DNA of 64,000 nucleotides from Borrelia duttonii Ly (GTDB lineage: Bacteria > Spirochaetota > Spirochaetia > Borreliales > Borreliaceae). Below the pieces are notes generated by a model. The model was not told where the DNA came from and did not search any database. It saw nothing but the letters and a program-made list of their open reading frames with translations. Shown here one piece after another: positions 17,367 through 26,589 of the stretch (position 1 is the first letter of the stretch; every line of letters starts with the position of its first letter). The position numbers and the translations under genes were made by a program. The stretch spans positions 806,001 through 870,000 of the forward strand of contig NC_011229.1 in assembly GCF_000019685.1 (NCBI RefSeq), written 5' to 3'.

Positions 17367-17849
17367 CTATGTTTTTGATATTTTAAATAGGTAATTTATT
17401 CCAGGATTGAGATATTCAAGAAAGTTACTTCCTTCTAAGAAATAGTTAGGATTAAATATTTGTTGAGCATGAATTATATATACTACAATTGCTATTATTC
17501 CAAAAGCTTCAAGTAAGCCAAGTACAAGACCAAGTATTCTATTGAAAAATAGTAATTTAAGATGACTTATTATTGATTCAATTAATGCTTGTAAAATTAA
17601 GAATCCTATGTGTATTACTAGAAAAAATACTAATAGTGCTTGAACATATGACAAATCAAGGATTGGCGATATTAATATCTTGAAATCATTAGTTTTATTG
17701 TAAATTAAAAATATTAAAGTAAAAATTTCGACAAATCCAGTAATTTCTTTAATAAAACCTCGTAAAAACCCTCTGAGGCCTAATGATGTAAAAATTATTA
17801 TTATTAATATGTCAACTACGCCTGTTATTTTAAAAGGATTGTTTAGCAT
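17367..17849 (-). CDS. CvpA family membrane protein
   Basis: 160 aa from ATG at 17849, which has GAGGA 6 nt upstream; a TTG at 17861 extends the frame but has no such site. It has four membrane segments. The N-terminal '[29 protein letters not shown]' is the CvpA signature (D-x3-l-i...G...GfirE). CvpA was named for colicin V production and is linked to cell-envelope integrity; the molecular role is unknown. It overlaps the murG 3' end by 20 bp and precedes the delta' gene by 17 bp. Confidence 0.85.
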   Translation of the reverse strand: MLNNPFKITGVVDILIIIIFTSLGLRGFLRGFIKEITGFVEIFTLIFLIYNKTNDFKILISPILDLSYVQALLVFFLVIHIGFLILQALIESIISHLKLLFFNRILGLVLGLLEAFGIIAIVVYIIHAQQIFNPNYFLEGSNFLEYLNPGINYLFKISKT

Positions 17850-18939
17850 TGATGTCCTCAAATTCCTTTAATAATAGATTGGATATTATACTTGATGAAT
17901 CTTGATTGTGAAATTTTTTTATATTCTGTTTTATTATATTAAATTTTTCTTTATTATTTAAAATTTCTTTTATCAAGTTTATGATTTTAATTTCATTTAG
18001 GTCATCTTCATCTATTTTTAAACATGCATTTTGGTTTTTTAATAAATTTGCATTTTTAACTTGATCTCCTCGTGAGCCCTTTATAAATGGAACAAGTATT
18101 GCGCATGCACCGGCATTTGCAAATTCTTTAATGGCTCCAGCTCCAGCTCTGCTTATTATTATATCTGAAAATTTTATTATACTTGCCATTTCTTCTGCAT
18201 TAAAAAATTGTTTTCTTAGATAATTGTCTTCTCTAGTTGGATCTAAATTTTTGCCACATTGGTGAATAAAATAGACATCAATTTTGTTTTTTATATTTAT
18301 AACTAATTTATTTAAAATTTCTGCTCCAAGGGAACCCCCAATTATGCTAATTATGGGTTTTTGTGTATTTTGAGTCAAATTTTTGATTATATCTGATTTT
18401 GGATTTAAAAATTCTTTTCTTATTGGTGATCCTGTATATAAGACGTTTTTATTTTTAAAATATTTTGTGCTTTCTTGAAAACTTATATGTATTTTGTGTG
18501 CAAATTTTGAGTTAATTTTTGTTGCAAGTCCAGGATCAAGATCCATTTCGTGAGTTATACTTTTTACTCCAAGGAAACTTGCTGCAATAATAGGAGGGCT
18601 TGATACAAAACCACCAGTTGCATATATGATTTTTGGTTTATATTTTTGTATGATGAGAAAGCTTTTTATTATTCCAAATATTACTTTGAAAAAATCAGTG
18701 AAATTTTGTAGAGAAAAATATCTTCTGAATTTCCCTGACGGAATTGCAATAAATTTGATATATTCGTATTCTTGAATAAGTTTTTCTTCTATTGAATTTT
18801 TTTTTCCAAGCCAAAAAAATTCAATATTTGTATCATATTCTTTTAATTTGGAAATTATTGCTATTCCTGGAAAAACATGTCCTCCTGTGCCCCCTCCTGT
18901 AAAAAAAATCCTTTTCTTAGTGTTTATATACTGTTGCAT
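17830..18939 (-). CDS. murG: UDP-GlcNAc:lipid I N-acetylglucosaminyltransferase MurG
   Basis: 369 aa. GT-B glycosyltransferase that converts lipid I to lipid II at the inner face of the cytoplasmic membrane. The N-terminal glycine loop [16 protein letters not shown] and '[15 protein letters not shown]' are the conserved acceptor-side motifs. The C-terminal half has '[17 protein letters not shown]' and '[23 protein letters not shown]', the UDP-GlcNAc site. It is slightly longer than usual because of a short N-terminal extension. AGGA lies 14 nt before the ATG, rather far. An upstream palindrome and hairpin may be regulatory. Confidence 0.95.
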   Translation of the reverse strand: MQQYINTKKRIFFTGGGTGGHVFPGIAIISKLKEYDTNIEFFWLGKKNSIEEKLIQEYEYIKFIAIPSGKFRRYFSLQNFTDFFKVIFGIIKSFLIIQKYKPKIIYATGGFVSSPPIIAASFLGVKSITHEMDLDPGLATKINSKFAHKIHISFQESTKYFKNKNVLYTGSPIRKEFLNPKSDIIKNLTQNTQKPIISIIGGSLGAEILNKLVINIKNKIDVYFIHQCGKNLDPTREDNYLRKQFFNAEEMASIIKFSDIIISRAGAGAIKEFANAGACAILVPFIKGSRGDQVKNANLLKNQNACLKIDEDDLNEIKIINLIKEILNNKEKFNIIKQNIKKFHNQDSSSIISNLLLKEFEDINAKQSF

Positions 18940-18988
18940 TTATTGTTTAAATTCCTATATTTTTTATTTTAATTTAATAATGTATTTT

Positions 18989-19060
18989 AATGCAAATATT
19001 GCATTTTTTCTTTTAAATAATAAATCATTTATTAGACTAAAATAAATGGTTTTTATTATT
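18989..19060. promoter_or_regulatory. Palindrome and hairpin between pdxK and murG
   Basis: AATGCAA-ATA-TTGCATT (18989-19005) is a 7-bp palindrome about 50 bp before murG. Between it and the pdxK stop lies a longer imperfect hairpin: 19016-19033 pairs with 19041-19060 (core CATTTATT/AATAAATG, 7-nt loop). The hairpin may terminate the rpoS-to-pdxK transcript; the palindrome may be an operator or part of the murG promoter. Confidence 0.45.
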
Positions 19061-19068
19061 GCAATATG

Positions 19069-19863
19069 TTAAAAATTATTTTTTAAAAAAAATTCAATTT
19101 GAATGTCTTTTTTTGTCGAATTATTGTTTAGAGTAGAATGTTTTATTATTGAGTGAGTGACTTTAGTTGCTTGTTTTAATGCGTATTCTATTTCATATGT
19201 TTCAAGATATCCTATTAGTAAGCTTGTAAATAGGTCTCCTGTTCCACTAAAATTTTGTTCTAATTTTTCTAAAAAAAATTCCGAATATTCTTTTGTTTTT
19301 GTATTGTAAGCAGCGGTTCCTATGAGATTGTCTTTTTCTATGCTTGTAACTATGATTGTTCCTTTTATTTCAAGATTTGATGTTGCTTTTATTATTTCAT
19401 CTTTATTTCTAATTTTTTCAGTTTTTGCTAACATTTTTAATTCTGTGATATTTGGTGTTATTATGTCTGCATGTTTTATTATTTCTCTAAAACCACTTAC
19501 TATTTTGTAATCAAAAGTAGGGTAGAGCATGTTATTGTCTGCAAAAACAGGATCAATTATTATTTTTTTAAATTTAAATAGTTTTAGAATTTGTTCTATT
19601 ATTTTGTGTTGTTTGTTGTTGCCAAGAAATCCACTATAAAATATATCAAAATTTTCATTTTGATTTTTCCAGGATAGTATAAACTTTTTTAATTTATTTG
19701 TTAAATCTATTATTTCGAATTCTTTGTAATTTGTTGTTGCAGAGAGAACGGCAGTTACTAGTGGACAAACTTGAATATTAAATGATGATATTACTGGTAT
19801 GCATATTGTAAGTGATGCTTTACCTATGGTTGAAATATCATGCATGGCTAATACTCGTTTCAT
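19069..19863 (-). CDS. pdxK: Pyridoxal/pyridoxamine kinase (PfkB/ribokinase-like)
   Basis: 264 aa. Phosphorylates vitamin B6 forms to make PLP. Characteristic features: '[40 protein letters not shown]' (B6-kinase N-terminus), 'YSGFLGN', '[15 protein letters not shown]' and '[17 protein letters not shown]', with the catalytic Asp in GTGD. It overlaps tsaD by ATGA. Since Borrelia lacks B6 synthesis, salvage is expected; the host supplies the vitamer. Confidence 0.88.
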   Translation of the reverse strand: MKRVLAMHDISTIGKASLTICIPVISSFNIQVCPLVTAVLSATTNYKEFEIIDLTNKLKKFILSWKNQNENFDIFYSGFLGNNKQHKIIEQILKLFKFKKIIIDPVFADNNMLYPTFDYKIVSGFREIIKHADIITPNITELKMLAKTEKIRNKDEIIKATSNLEIKGTIIVTSIEKDNLIGTAAYNTKTKEYSEFFLEKLEQNFSGTGDLFTSLLIGYLETYEIEYALKQATKVTHSIIKHSTLNNNSTKKDIQIEFFLKNNF

Positions 19864-20876
19864 AATTTTACTCCTTTTGTATATTTATAATTTTCTATTC
19901 TTGAGTTTGCATTAGTTTCAATGGAACTTGCTCCATATTTTAAATACATAAGATATCCAATTCCTGCAATCATTGCTGCGTTGTCTGTACAAAGGTCGAT
20001 TGGGGGATAGTATGTTTCTATTTCAAGGTTTTTAATTTTTTCTCTTAAATAAAGGTTGCTTGCTACTCCTCCAGATATTATTAATTTTTTTATGTTAGTA
20101 TCCTTTATTGCTCTTTTTATTGGAATTATTAAATTTTCAAAAGCTGCTCTTTGAAAACTGGCAGCAATATTGTTATTTGTTATTTGGGCATTGTTGTTTT
20201 TAAATTTTTCAAGTTGATGTATGCATGCTGTTTTGAGGCCCGAATATGAGAAGTCATATCTATTTTCTTTTTTGTCAAAAATTGTAATTGGAAAATTAAA
20301 TGCATATTGATTTCCGTCTATAGCCAATTTTTCTATATTTGGGCCACCAGGAAATCCCATCTTATAATGTTTTGCTATTTTGTCAAATGCTTCTCCACAA
20401 GCATCATCGAGTGTTCTTCCAAGTATTTCAATATCATCAAAATTATTTTGTTTGGCAAGTATTGTGTGACCTCCACTTAATACTAATGATAGAAATGGAT
20501 ATTCTATTGTGTGATTCAGCAAGGGTGCATAAAGATGTCCTAGAATGTGATCAATACAAATTAGAGGTTTTTTGAGGGCAATGGACAGTCCTTTGGCAAA
20601 GTTTACACCAACAATTAAAGAGCCAATAAGCCCAGGTTGAGATGTAACTGCTATTAAATCTATTTCAGATATATTTATTTGAGCACTTATTATGGCTTGT
20701 TGACAAACATACATAATAAATTCTGTATGTAGTCTTGAGGCAATTTCTGGTACTATTCCATAATATTTTTTATGTTCTTTTTGACTAAGTTTGATATTGC
20801 TTAAAATTGTGTTGCCATTTTCTACTATAGCTGCACAACAATCATCACATGAGCTTTCTATTCCAAGTACCTTCAT
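19860..20876 (-). CDS. tsaD: tRNA N6-threonylcarbamoyladenosine transferase TsaD
   Basis: 338 aa, normal length. Transfers threonylcarbamoyl to A37 of ANN-decoding tRNAs with TsaB and TsaE. The ASKHA-fold motifs are complete: [14 protein letters not shown] at the N-terminus, '[17 protein letters not shown]', the metal site [11 protein letters not shown] (HxxxH), 'LVLSGGHT', '[13 protein letters not shown]' and '[15 protein letters not shown]'. It begins 32 bp inside the end of the upstream YibQ-like gene and ends in an ATGA overlap with pdxK, so it is embedded in a tightly coupled operon. Confidence 0.96.
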   Translation of the reverse strand: MKVLGIESSCDDCCAAIVENGNTILSNIKLSQKEHKKYYGIVPEIASRLHTEFIMYVCQQAIISAQINISEIDLIAVTSQPGLIGSLIVGVNFAKGLSIALKKPLICIDHILGHLYAPLLNHTIEYPFLSLVLSGGHTILAKQNNFDDIEILGRTLDDACGEAFDKIAKHYKMGFPGGPNIEKLAIDGNQYAFNFPITIFDKKENRYDFSYSGLKTACIHQLEKFKNNNAQITNNNIAASFQRAAFENLIIPIKRAIKDTNIKKLIISGGVASNLYLREKIKNLEIETYYPPIDLCTDNAAMIAGIGYLMYLKYGASSIETNANSRIENYKYTKGVKL

Positions 20877-21768
20877 TGTTTTCCTCTCTTTGATAAAGGT
20901 TTATTAAATTTTTAAATACAAATTCTTTCTTTAAGTTTTCTGATTCTTGTTGAAGTATTTTAAGGGTGTTTTTTGACCAAATGTGTCCTATTACTTTGAC
21001 AATTCCTTTTGTTCTAGCTATTTGTTTTGCTCGTTCAAGTGCTTTAATTACAGATTTTTCATTATCTCTATTATCAAGGAATATATCTCTTTGTTCTACC
21101 AAGATTCCAATGCTTTTACCAGTTTGTATAGATATGCTGTCTTTAGTAGTTAGACTGTCAAAGAAATATTTATTTTTTTCTTTAAGTTTTATTAACATGA
21201 TTTTCATAATGTTTTCATTTGAGGTAATAAGACTTCCCATATGATTATTCATTATCTTTGCATTTGGATATGTATTGAATGTTGTTTCAATTTTTGTTCT
21301 TATAGTGATTTCATCATCATTGATATTGATATGAAATTTTTCTATTGAATTTTTATGTTTTGATTGCATTGGGAAATGAATCATTATAATTTTGTTTTTA
21401 TTTTGTAGTTTGTTATAAAATTCCATTGATTTTGGTAAAAAGGGAATAATTGAAAAATTAATGTTTAGATTAATTTTTATAAATTCGTCTAACATAAATT
21501 CATCGTATCCAACGTCATCAATTATAAGATAAAATTCTGGCTTTGAATTGTTGAGTTTTAATTTTTGTTTTGTTTTTGTTAAATTGTGTCTTTTAAGTTT
21601 TGCCAATTTATCTTTTAACTTTAAATTAATTTTATTGTTATTGGATTTTAGATATACAAAACTAGAAAACAATATACTTATTGATGCAAAAGATGTAATT
21701 ATGATAAACAATACTTTAATTTGTAACTTATGTCTTTTAATAAAAACATAAATATTTTGAATATTCAT
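20845..21768 (-). CDS. Divergent polysaccharide deacetylase family protein (YibQ-like)
   Basis: 307 aa. One N-terminal membrane segment (about 17-38), then a linker, then a NodB-like deacetylase fold of the divergent YibQ/DUF610 group. Evidence: '[19 protein letters not shown]' (IDD motif), '[14 protein letters not shown]', 'IHFPMQSK', '[10 protein letters not shown]' (NHMGS is diagnostic) and 'VKVIGHI'. The protein likely sits in the periplasm anchored to the inner membrane. The substrate is unproven in any bacterium I know of. It follows rpoS by 45 bp and overlaps tsaD by 32 bp. Confidence 0.82.
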   Translation of the reverse strand: MNIQNIYVFIKRHKLQIKVLFIIITSFASISILFSSFVYLKSNNNKINLKLKDKLAKLKRHNLTKTKQKLKLNNSKPEFYLIIDDVGYDEFMLDEFIKINLNINFSIIPFLPKSMEFYNKLQNKNKIIMIHFPMQSKHKNSIEKFHININDDEITIRTKIETTFNTYPNAKIMNNHMGSLITSNENIMKIMLIKLKEKNKYFFDSLTTKDSISIQTGKSIGILVEQRDIFLDNRDNEKSVIKALERAKQIARTKGIVKVIGHIWSKNTLKILQQESENLKKEFVFKNLINLYQREENNEGTWNRKLM

Positions 21769-21813
21769 TCTCAGAAATTCTTATTATATTTAAATATGTG
21801 ACTAAGTCAATAT

Positions 21814-22617
21814 TTATTGATAAAGTTCTTCTCTGAGTTTTTTTAGTACTCTTTTTTCGATCTGTCTTACAGTTTCTGAAGATATTCCAAGTTCTGTAGA
21901 AATATCTTTTAATGTGCTTTTTTTATCACTATTGTCCAAATTGTATCTTTTCTTGATTATATATCTTTCTTTTTCATTTAGTTTAGTTTCTAGTATATAG
22001 TTTAGATGCTTTAATGTTGAATTTTGTTCAAGAGTACTCTCAGGATTAAAAGAATTATCTTCATAGAGATTTAGTAGCGTGGAATTTTCTGATCCTTCAA
22101 TCTTTTTATCTAGAGAATATTCTTTTTCAAGGTAAGGAATAATCTTTACATATTGAGCAGTTGTCAAGTTAAATCTTTCCATTATGTCTTCTTTTTTGGG
22201 TGATTTTTCTTCTTCCATTAGATATTTATTGATTTGAAGTATTAAATTTTCTTTTCTGTATGGTACTTTTACAAGTCTTGTTTTTGTGTTTAATGCCCTT
22301 TGAAGAGATTGTTTAATCCAAAATGAAGCATAAGTTGAAAATTTGGTATTTTTACTCGGATCATATTTTTCTGCAGCTCTAATTAAACCTAAATTTCCTT
22401 CTTGTATTAGATCTTCTATTTTTAATCCTTTACCAGCATATCTTTTAATTATTTTGAGAACTAAACGTAAGTTGGCATTTATCATTTGGTTTTTTGCTTT
22501 TAAGCTTCCTAGTTTTATCTGTTTTGCAAGTTCGATTTCTTCTTCGTGAGTTATAAGTCTATGTTCTCTTACAGATTTTAGATATATATTTAAATCTTCA
22601 TTGCTAAATATATTCAC
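21814..22617 (-). CDS. rpoS: RNA polymerase sigma factor RpoS
   Basis: 267 aa. Region 2 includes 'NLRLVLKIIKRYAGKGLKIEDLIQEGNLGLIRAAEKYDPSKNTKFSTYASFWIKQ', the core-binding and -10-reading part. Region 3 follows at about 120-180, and region 4 HTH at the C-terminus ('TLKDISTELGISSETVRQIEKRVLKKL') reads -35. Region 1.1 is absent, as in RpoS-type factors. The start is GTG (22617) with GGGAGAAG upstream. In Lyme Borrelia RpoS drives ospC and other host-phase genes. Transcription is from the sigma-54 promoter 60 bp upstream; read-through from the flagellar genes is possible. Confidence 0.97.
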   Translation of the reverse strand: MNIFSNEDLNIYLKSVREHRLITHEEEIELAKQIKLGSLKAKNQMINANLRLVLKIIKRYAGKGLKIEDLIQEGNLGLIRAAEKYDPSKNTKFSTYASFWIKQSLQRALNTKTRLVKVPYRKENLILQINKYLMEEEKSPKKEDIMERFNLTTAQYVKIIPYLEKEYSLDKKIEGSENSTLLNLYEDNSFNPESTLEQNSTLKHLNYILETKLNEKERYIIKKRYNLDNSDKKSTLKDISTELGISSETVRQIEKRVLKKLREELYQ

Positions 22618-22676
22618 ACTACTTCTCCCATCTTTTAAATTTTGTGTATCAACATCCTTCTCCCTTTTTGATGTGA

Positions 22677-22692
22677 TGCAAAAATCATGCCA
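22677..22692 (-). promoter_or_regulatory. Sigma-54 (-24/-12) promoter of rpoS
   Basis: Read on the minus strand: TGGCATGATTTTTGCA. It matches TGGCAC-N5-TTGCA with the required GG-N10-GC spacing. Predicted initiation is near 22666, about 50 nt before the rpoS GTG. The activator Rrp2 is encoded in this window. This agrees with the established RpoN dependence of rpoS in B. burgdorferi. Confidence 0.93.
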
Positions 22693-22693
22693 A

Positions 22694-22740
22694 CTTAGAA
22701 AATAATTGATATTTTTATTAAATATTAATTATTTTCTAAG
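22694..22740 (-). repeat. 21-bp hairpin covering the flgJ stop and abutting the rpoS promoter
   Basis: 22694-22714 pairs with 22720-22740 over 21 bp with one G-U pair and a 5-nt loop. The stop codon of the flgJ-like gene (22729-22731) is inside one arm. The other end is 1 bp from the sigma-54 -24 element. On the minus strand no T run follows, so it is not a classic terminator. It may be an mRNA 3' end stabiliser or a protein-binding site near the rpoS promoter. Confidence 0.85.
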
Positions 22741-23061
22741 ATTATTTGTTATTTTAATTTGATTGTAGATTACATCAGCAAGCCTAAAATTTTTGGATTT
22801 GGCTATTTGTTTTGCTCTTTCTGAATAAATCATGTCTTCAAAAATTTCTTCTGTTTGTCCTCCATTAATTAAATTATTTTCTTTATTTAAAGTATTTTTC
22901 ATACTCTTGAGCATTTGATTTATAAATATTGCTTCAAATTCTAGAGCAGCTTCATAAAGTTTATTGTCATTTTTGCTTTGATTTATTTCTCCTACTTTTT
23001 CTTTTAATATTTTTATTTGATTTTGTGTTTTTATATGTTGTGAATTGATTTTATTTATCAT
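22729..23061 (-). CDS. flgJ: FlgJ-like rod-binding protein, muramidase domain absent
   Basis: 110 aa. The whole protein corresponds to the rod-binding N-terminal domain of FlgJ: 'AALEFEAIFINQMLKSMKNTLNKENNLINGGQTEEIFEDMIYSERAKQIAKSKNFRLADVIYNQI' (compare 'a.qFEsmFlnqmLksMR ... y..mlde..a..ma...glGla'). The C-terminal muramidase of enteric FlgJ is missing, as in other bacteria with single-domain FlgJ, so a separate enzyme must open the wall for the rod. It starts 2 bp after flgI; GAGGAA at the flgI end is the ribosome site. The stop codon is inside a long hairpin. Confidence 0.85.
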   Translation of the reverse strand: MINKINSQHIKTQNQIKILKEKVGEINQSKNDNKLYEAALEFEAIFINQMLKSMKNTLNKENNLINGGQTEEIFEDMIYSERAKQIAKSKNFRLADVIYNQIKITNNLRK

Positions 23062-23063
23062 AT

Positions 23064-24044
23064 TTATTCCTCTAAAATTAATTCTCCGTATAGTTTAGAA
23101 ATTTTATTTGCTCTTTTAATTATTTGTATTAATTCTTTGTTATTAAGCTTAGTTGAATTATTTGATATGAATTCATTTAATTTCATCTTTTGTATTTCTA
23201 TTTTTATATTTTTATTTGTTTTGTTACTAAATAAGTCTTCTTCTTTTCTTTCAATTGATAATACTAGGGGTCCTATTTCTGCATGTGTGCTTGCCATAAT
23301 TATTTTATTTTGTTCATTGATTAAAACTTTAGGCATAGTTTTTATTTCTATTTTCTCAATTTTACTTATTAGTCTAATGTCATCAACTTCAATTTCTATA
23401 ATATTTCCTGATTTTATATTATTTTTTATGTTGTTTTTTGTTAGATTTTGACTTATTAAATTTATTAGAGAATAATCTTTGTTTTTTAAAATTATATTGT
23501 AAGTTGTATAGTTCTGATTCTCATGTATTGTTGCTCCATTTAATATGTATCCTGTACCTTTTGATTTATCATTGATTATTATTGGTCCTGATGCAGTTGC
23601 TAATAACTTTCCTTCTTTATCTTTAAATTCTGTTTTTAAAAGCATTCCGTTTGTTAAATCTTTTGCATCTAGCATAGATGCTATGTAAACGTTATGAGTT
23701 GCACCTTTAATCATATTTCCATTTATTTTGATTGCTACATTTACTAATGCTATATTTTTGCTTCCTGTTTTGGTTAGATCTATTTCGTTAATACCAATTT
23801 TGTTTAAAATTTGATTTAAAATTTCCTTTTCTTTAATTGAATCTCCTTTATCAGTAAGTCCTGCTACTATTCCAATTCCTGTTAATATTTGCGAATTAGC
23901 AGGTTGTATTTCAGAAATATTTTTTAGTTTTGTGTGTTCGTTTATTTGTTTGTCAGCATTATTTTGGTTAGAAAAATTTTTAACTTGATTTTCTTGTGCA
24001 AATGAGCTTAAATTTAATATAATTAACATTATCAATTTTTTCAT
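23064..24044 (-). CDS. flgI: Flagellar P-ring protein FlgI
   Basis: 326 aa. Signal peptide at about 1-15 (LIMLIILNLSSFAQ). P-ring hallmarks: 'QILTGIGIVAGLTDKGDS' (compare 'L.GyGLVvGLnGtGD'), 'NIALVNVAIKI', 'SMLDAKDLTNGMLLKTEFKDKEGKLLATASGPI' and a C-terminal 'GELILEE'. FlgI forms a ring around the rod in the periplasm; spirochetes keep flagella in the periplasm and have no outer-membrane L ring. The first 40 residues after the signal are Asn-rich and divergent. It precedes the flgJ-like gene by 2 bp and follows a 195-bp gap after flgA. Confidence 0.9.
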   Translation of the reverse strand: MKKLIMLIILNLSSFAQENQVKNFSNQNNADKQINEHTKLKNISEIQPANSQILTGIGIVAGLTDKGDSIKEKEILNQILNKIGINEIDLTKTGSKNIALVNVAIKINGNMIKGATHNVYIASMLDAKDLTNGMLLKTEFKDKEGKLLATASGPIIINDKSKGTGYILNGATIHENQNYTTYNIILKNKDYSLINLISQNLTKNNIKNNIKSGNIIEIEVDDIRLISKIEKIEIKTMPKVLINEQNKIIMASTHAEIGPLVLSIERKEEDLFSNKTNKNIKIEIQKMKLNEFISNNSTKLNNKELIQIIKRANKISKLYGELILEE

Positions 24045-24141
24045 GATTTTGTTCCTTTGTATGGCAATATAGTTTACCTTTATTTTAATATTATTTCAAT
24101 TGTTTAGTCTTGTGTGTTTTATTTGGCTTTTTTTGTTTATG

Positions 24142-24225
24142 TAAATTGAAATGAAAAATGATACTTGAAGAAAAAATTTTGTTGCTTGTATGTGAAATTA
24201 ACTAACAAAATTGAAAATGATACTT
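24142..24225. repeat. Direct and inverted repeats between flgA and flgI
   Basis: Two direct copies of the motif (AAATTGAAA, then AATGATACTT) lie at about 24142-24165 and 24208-24225; the first carries a 5-nt insertion. Between them AATTTTGTT (24175-24183) pairs with AACAAAATT (24205-24213). The 195-bp gap could hold a separate flgI promoter or a processing hairpin. Confidence 0.45.
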
Positions 24226-24239
24226 TTTATATAAGTGTA

Positions 24240-24878
24240 TTATTGTTGCTTTTGTATTTTGTTTAGCTTGATTTTTTCATTTTTCATTATATTTTGTAAT
24301 ACAATATATTTGTTTTGATGTAATGCATTTAAATTTAAGTTTTCGTTGTTGCTTGTTGTGTTTATTTGGTATTTAAAGTAAACGTTATGTTCGTTTAAAT
24401 TTTGTCCTGTCTTTAAAGTTGTTTTTGCAAATACAATTGGTTCTATGATGTCTATGTATATATTTATTTTGTTATGTTTTTTATAGTCTTCAAATTGTTT
24501 TGCATAATAAATTATGATTTTTTGTATAGGTATATTTTTATATGATGTTTGATTTGTTATTTTAAATTTTATATTGATTGCTGATTGATTTTGGATATTG
24601 ATTTCTGATTCATCGAAACTGAATTGCAATATGTATATATTTTTATTTTCAAGAGTTTTAGTTATATGACTAATCATATAATATATTATTTGTTTTTTTT
24701 TGAAATGTGGACTTACATAAATTTGGGATAAATTATTTCCATTGCATATTTTTGAATATTCTTTTGAAAAAAAGTATACTTTGTTGGGAGACATTTTAAA
24801 GCAGGTATCATAAGCTTTTATGTATGATAAATTTATTGTAAGTAAGTAAAATATAAGCCTACTTTTGAGTGTTGTCAC
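24240..24878 (-). CDS. flgA: Flagellar P-ring assembly chaperone FlgA-like protein
   Basis: 212 aa. Starts at GTG overlapping the flgG stop (GTGA) and begins with a signal peptide (about 1-22, ending SYIKAYD). The C-terminal ~85 residues are a SAF domain as in FlgA: 'IIEPIVFAKTTLKTGQNLNEHNVYFKYQINTT' and 'NKYIVLQNIMKNEKIKLNKIQ'. The N-terminal half is divergent. FlgA helps FlgI assemble the P ring in the periplasm, and flgI follows in the same operon. Family call depends on the SAF region and context. Confidence 0.75.
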   Translation of the reverse strand: MTTLKSRLIFYLLTINLSYIKAYDTCFKMSPNKVYFFSKEYSKICNGNNLSQIYVSPHFKKKQIIYYMISHITKTLENKNIYILQFSFDESEINIQNQSAINIKFKITNQTSYKNIPIQKIIIYYAKQFEDYKKHNKINIYIDIIEPIVFAKTTLKTGQNLNEHNVYFKYQINTTSNNENLNLNALHQNKYIVLQNIMKNEKIKLNKIQKQQ

Positions 24879-25672
24879 TGTTTCTTTAAATTATTAGCGA
24901 TTCCTAGCATATTGTCTGAAGTATGGATTGCTTTTGAGTTTATTTCATAAGCCCTTTGTGCAACTATCATTGTCACCATTTCTTCTGCGATTGCTACGTT
25001 TGACATTTCAAGCATTCCTTGTTTAAGTTTGCCCATTCCATTGCTTCCTGGAATTCCTGATATTTCCTCTCCCGATCCTATTGTTTCTTTAAATATATTG
25101 TTACCAATTGCATTTAGCCCTGCTGGATTTACAAATCTTGCGATTTCTATTTGTCCAAGCTCAATTGGTTCAAGACCTTCGTTAACTTTTACAGATATTA
25201 TTCCTTCTTGAGAGATTGCAATAGAGTTTTTGATGTATTCTTCAGGGAATGATATTTCTGGTAATAATATATATCCTTGATTTGTTACTAAGTTTCCATT
25301 TGCGTCTATTTTAAATGAACCATCTCTGGTATATCCATAAGTGCCATCTGATAAGAGAACCTTATAAAATCCGTCACCTTCAATTGCAACATCAGTATTT
25401 AAATTGGTAACTTGCAGATTTCCTTGTTCAAACAATCTGTGTGTTGCTGATACTTTTGTTCCATGTCCAACTTGATTGCCCAGAGGAGTTACTGTGTTTT
25501 CAGTTGCAGGCGTTCCTGCTCTTCTTTGTGTTTGGTATATTAAATCTTCAAATTCAGCTCTTATTTTTTTAAAACCAATAGTGTTTACGTTTGAAAGATT
25601 ATTAGCAATTGTGTCTACATTATATTGTTGTGCTTTCATTCCACTGGCTGATGTCCAGAGTGCTCTCATCAT
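24875..25672 (-). CDS. flgG: Flagellar distal rod protein FlgG
   Basis: 265 aa, the usual FlgG length. The N-terminus has the rod/hook motif 'MRALWTSASGMKAQQYNVDTIANNLSNVNTIGFKKIRAEFEDLIYQ', and the C-terminus ends 'GKLKQGMLEMSNVAIAEEMVTMIVAQRAYEINSKAIHTSDNMLGIANNLKK', both required for axial assembly. AAAGGAG is the ribosome site, 14 bp after flgF. It builds the distal rod of the periplasmic flagellum. Confidence 0.96.
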   Translation of the reverse strand: MMRALWTSASGMKAQQYNVDTIANNLSNVNTIGFKKIRAEFEDLIYQTQRRAGTPATENTVTPLGNQVGHGTKVSATHRLFEQGNLQVTNLNTDVAIEGDGFYKVLLSDGTYGYTRDGSFKIDANGNLVTNQGYILLPEISFPEEYIKNSIAISQEGIISVKVNEGLEPIELGQIEIARFVNPAGLNAIGNNIFKETIGSGEEISGIPGSNGMGKLKQGMLEMSNVAIAEEMVTMIVAQRAYEINSKAIHTSDNMLGIANNLKKQ

Positions 25673-25686
25673 ATATATATACTCCT

Positions 25687-26535
25687 TTAAAATTTTCCAA
25701 TTTCGTTGATTAATTTGCCAAGAAGTGTATCTTCAGTTTGTATTGTTTTTTGATTTGCTTCATAAACTCTGTTAACTGTAATCATTGAAACCATTTCATT
25801 AATTGCATTTACATTTGAACACTCTAAAACTCCTGATTCAATTTTAGGTCTTGAATTTATGGGAATATTTTTAGCTTGTCCAGATATTTCTGTGCTGTAC
25901 CATAGGGAACTTCCTTGTTTTTTTAAAAATCTTGCTTTTTCAAAATTGACAATTTTTAAATTGTCTAGTAGTTCATAATTTTCCCATGAATTTTCACTTT
26001 CACTTACAAGCCTTTTGGGATTGCTTTCGAATGTTGAATTGTGAAATATCTGTCCTTGTTCTGTTATTTTGAAATTATTATCTTTTATGTGTATGTATCC
26101 TTTCTCTCCAATAACAGGATATCCATCTTTTGTAATAAGTATGCCTTCTCGTCCAAGTGTAAAAGATCCATTTCGTGTATATCTTTCTCCTTCAGGGGTT
26201 TGTACAACAAAAAAGCCTTCTTCAGTTAATGCCAAGTCAAGAGGATTTCCAGTTATTTTTAGTGGACCTTGTTCAAAGGATGTGTATATTTCGTTTTCTT
26301 CAACTCCTGTTCCAAGCTTCCCGACAACAGGTGCTGTTTCTAGATATCCTTTAGGAAATTTATAAAGACCATCATCATTAGTTCGTCTAATTAGCATTTC
26401 AGGAAAGGCTTTTTGAACAGATAAATCTTTTTTATATCCTGTAAGGTCAATATTTGCTAAGTTATTGGCAATAACTTCTAACCTATGTCTTTGTGCTATC
26501 ATTCCACTGGCAGCTGTATAAATTCCTCTTACCAT
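25687..26535 (-). CDS. flgF: Flagellar proximal rod protein FlgF (FlhO)
   Basis: 282 aa. Same axial-protein architecture as FlgG: N-terminal 'MVRGIYTAASGMIAQRHRLEVIANNLANIDLTGYKKDLSV' and C-terminal 'ESGVLECSNVNAINEMVSMITVNRVYEANQKTIQTEDTLLGKLINEIGKF'. It is called FlhO or FlgF in spirochetes. First gene of the flgF-flgG-flgA-flgI-flgJ run, with AAGGA before the ATG. A clear sigma-70 promoter with a palindrome over its -35 lies just upstream. Confidence 0.93.
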   Translation of the reverse strand: MVRGIYTAASGMIAQRHRLEVIANNLANIDLTGYKKDLSVQKAFPEMLIRRTNDDGLYKFPKGYLETAPVVGKLGTGVEENEIYTSFEQGPLKITGNPLDLALTEEGFFVVQTPEGERYTRNGSFTLGREGILITKDGYPVIGEKGYIHIKDNNFKITEQGQIFHNSTFESNPKRLVSESENSWENYELLDNLKIVNFEKARFLKKQGSSLWYSTEISGQAKNIPINSRPKIESGVLECSNVNAINEMVSMITVNRVYEANQKTIQTEDTLLGKLINEIGKF

Positions 26536-26561
26536 ATAAATCCTTATTACTTCTTTTTACA

Positions 26562-26589
26562 ATTATAAATATGTTATCATAAAAGTCAA
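26562..26589 (-). promoter_or_regulatory. Sigma-70 promoter of the flgF operon
   Basis: On the minus strand: TTGACT (26589-26584), 16-bp spacer, TATAAT (26567-26562). Only one base differs from consensus. It lies about 27 bp upstream of the flgF ATG. Flagellar genes of Borrelia are known to use the housekeeping sigma factor. Confidence 0.82.
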
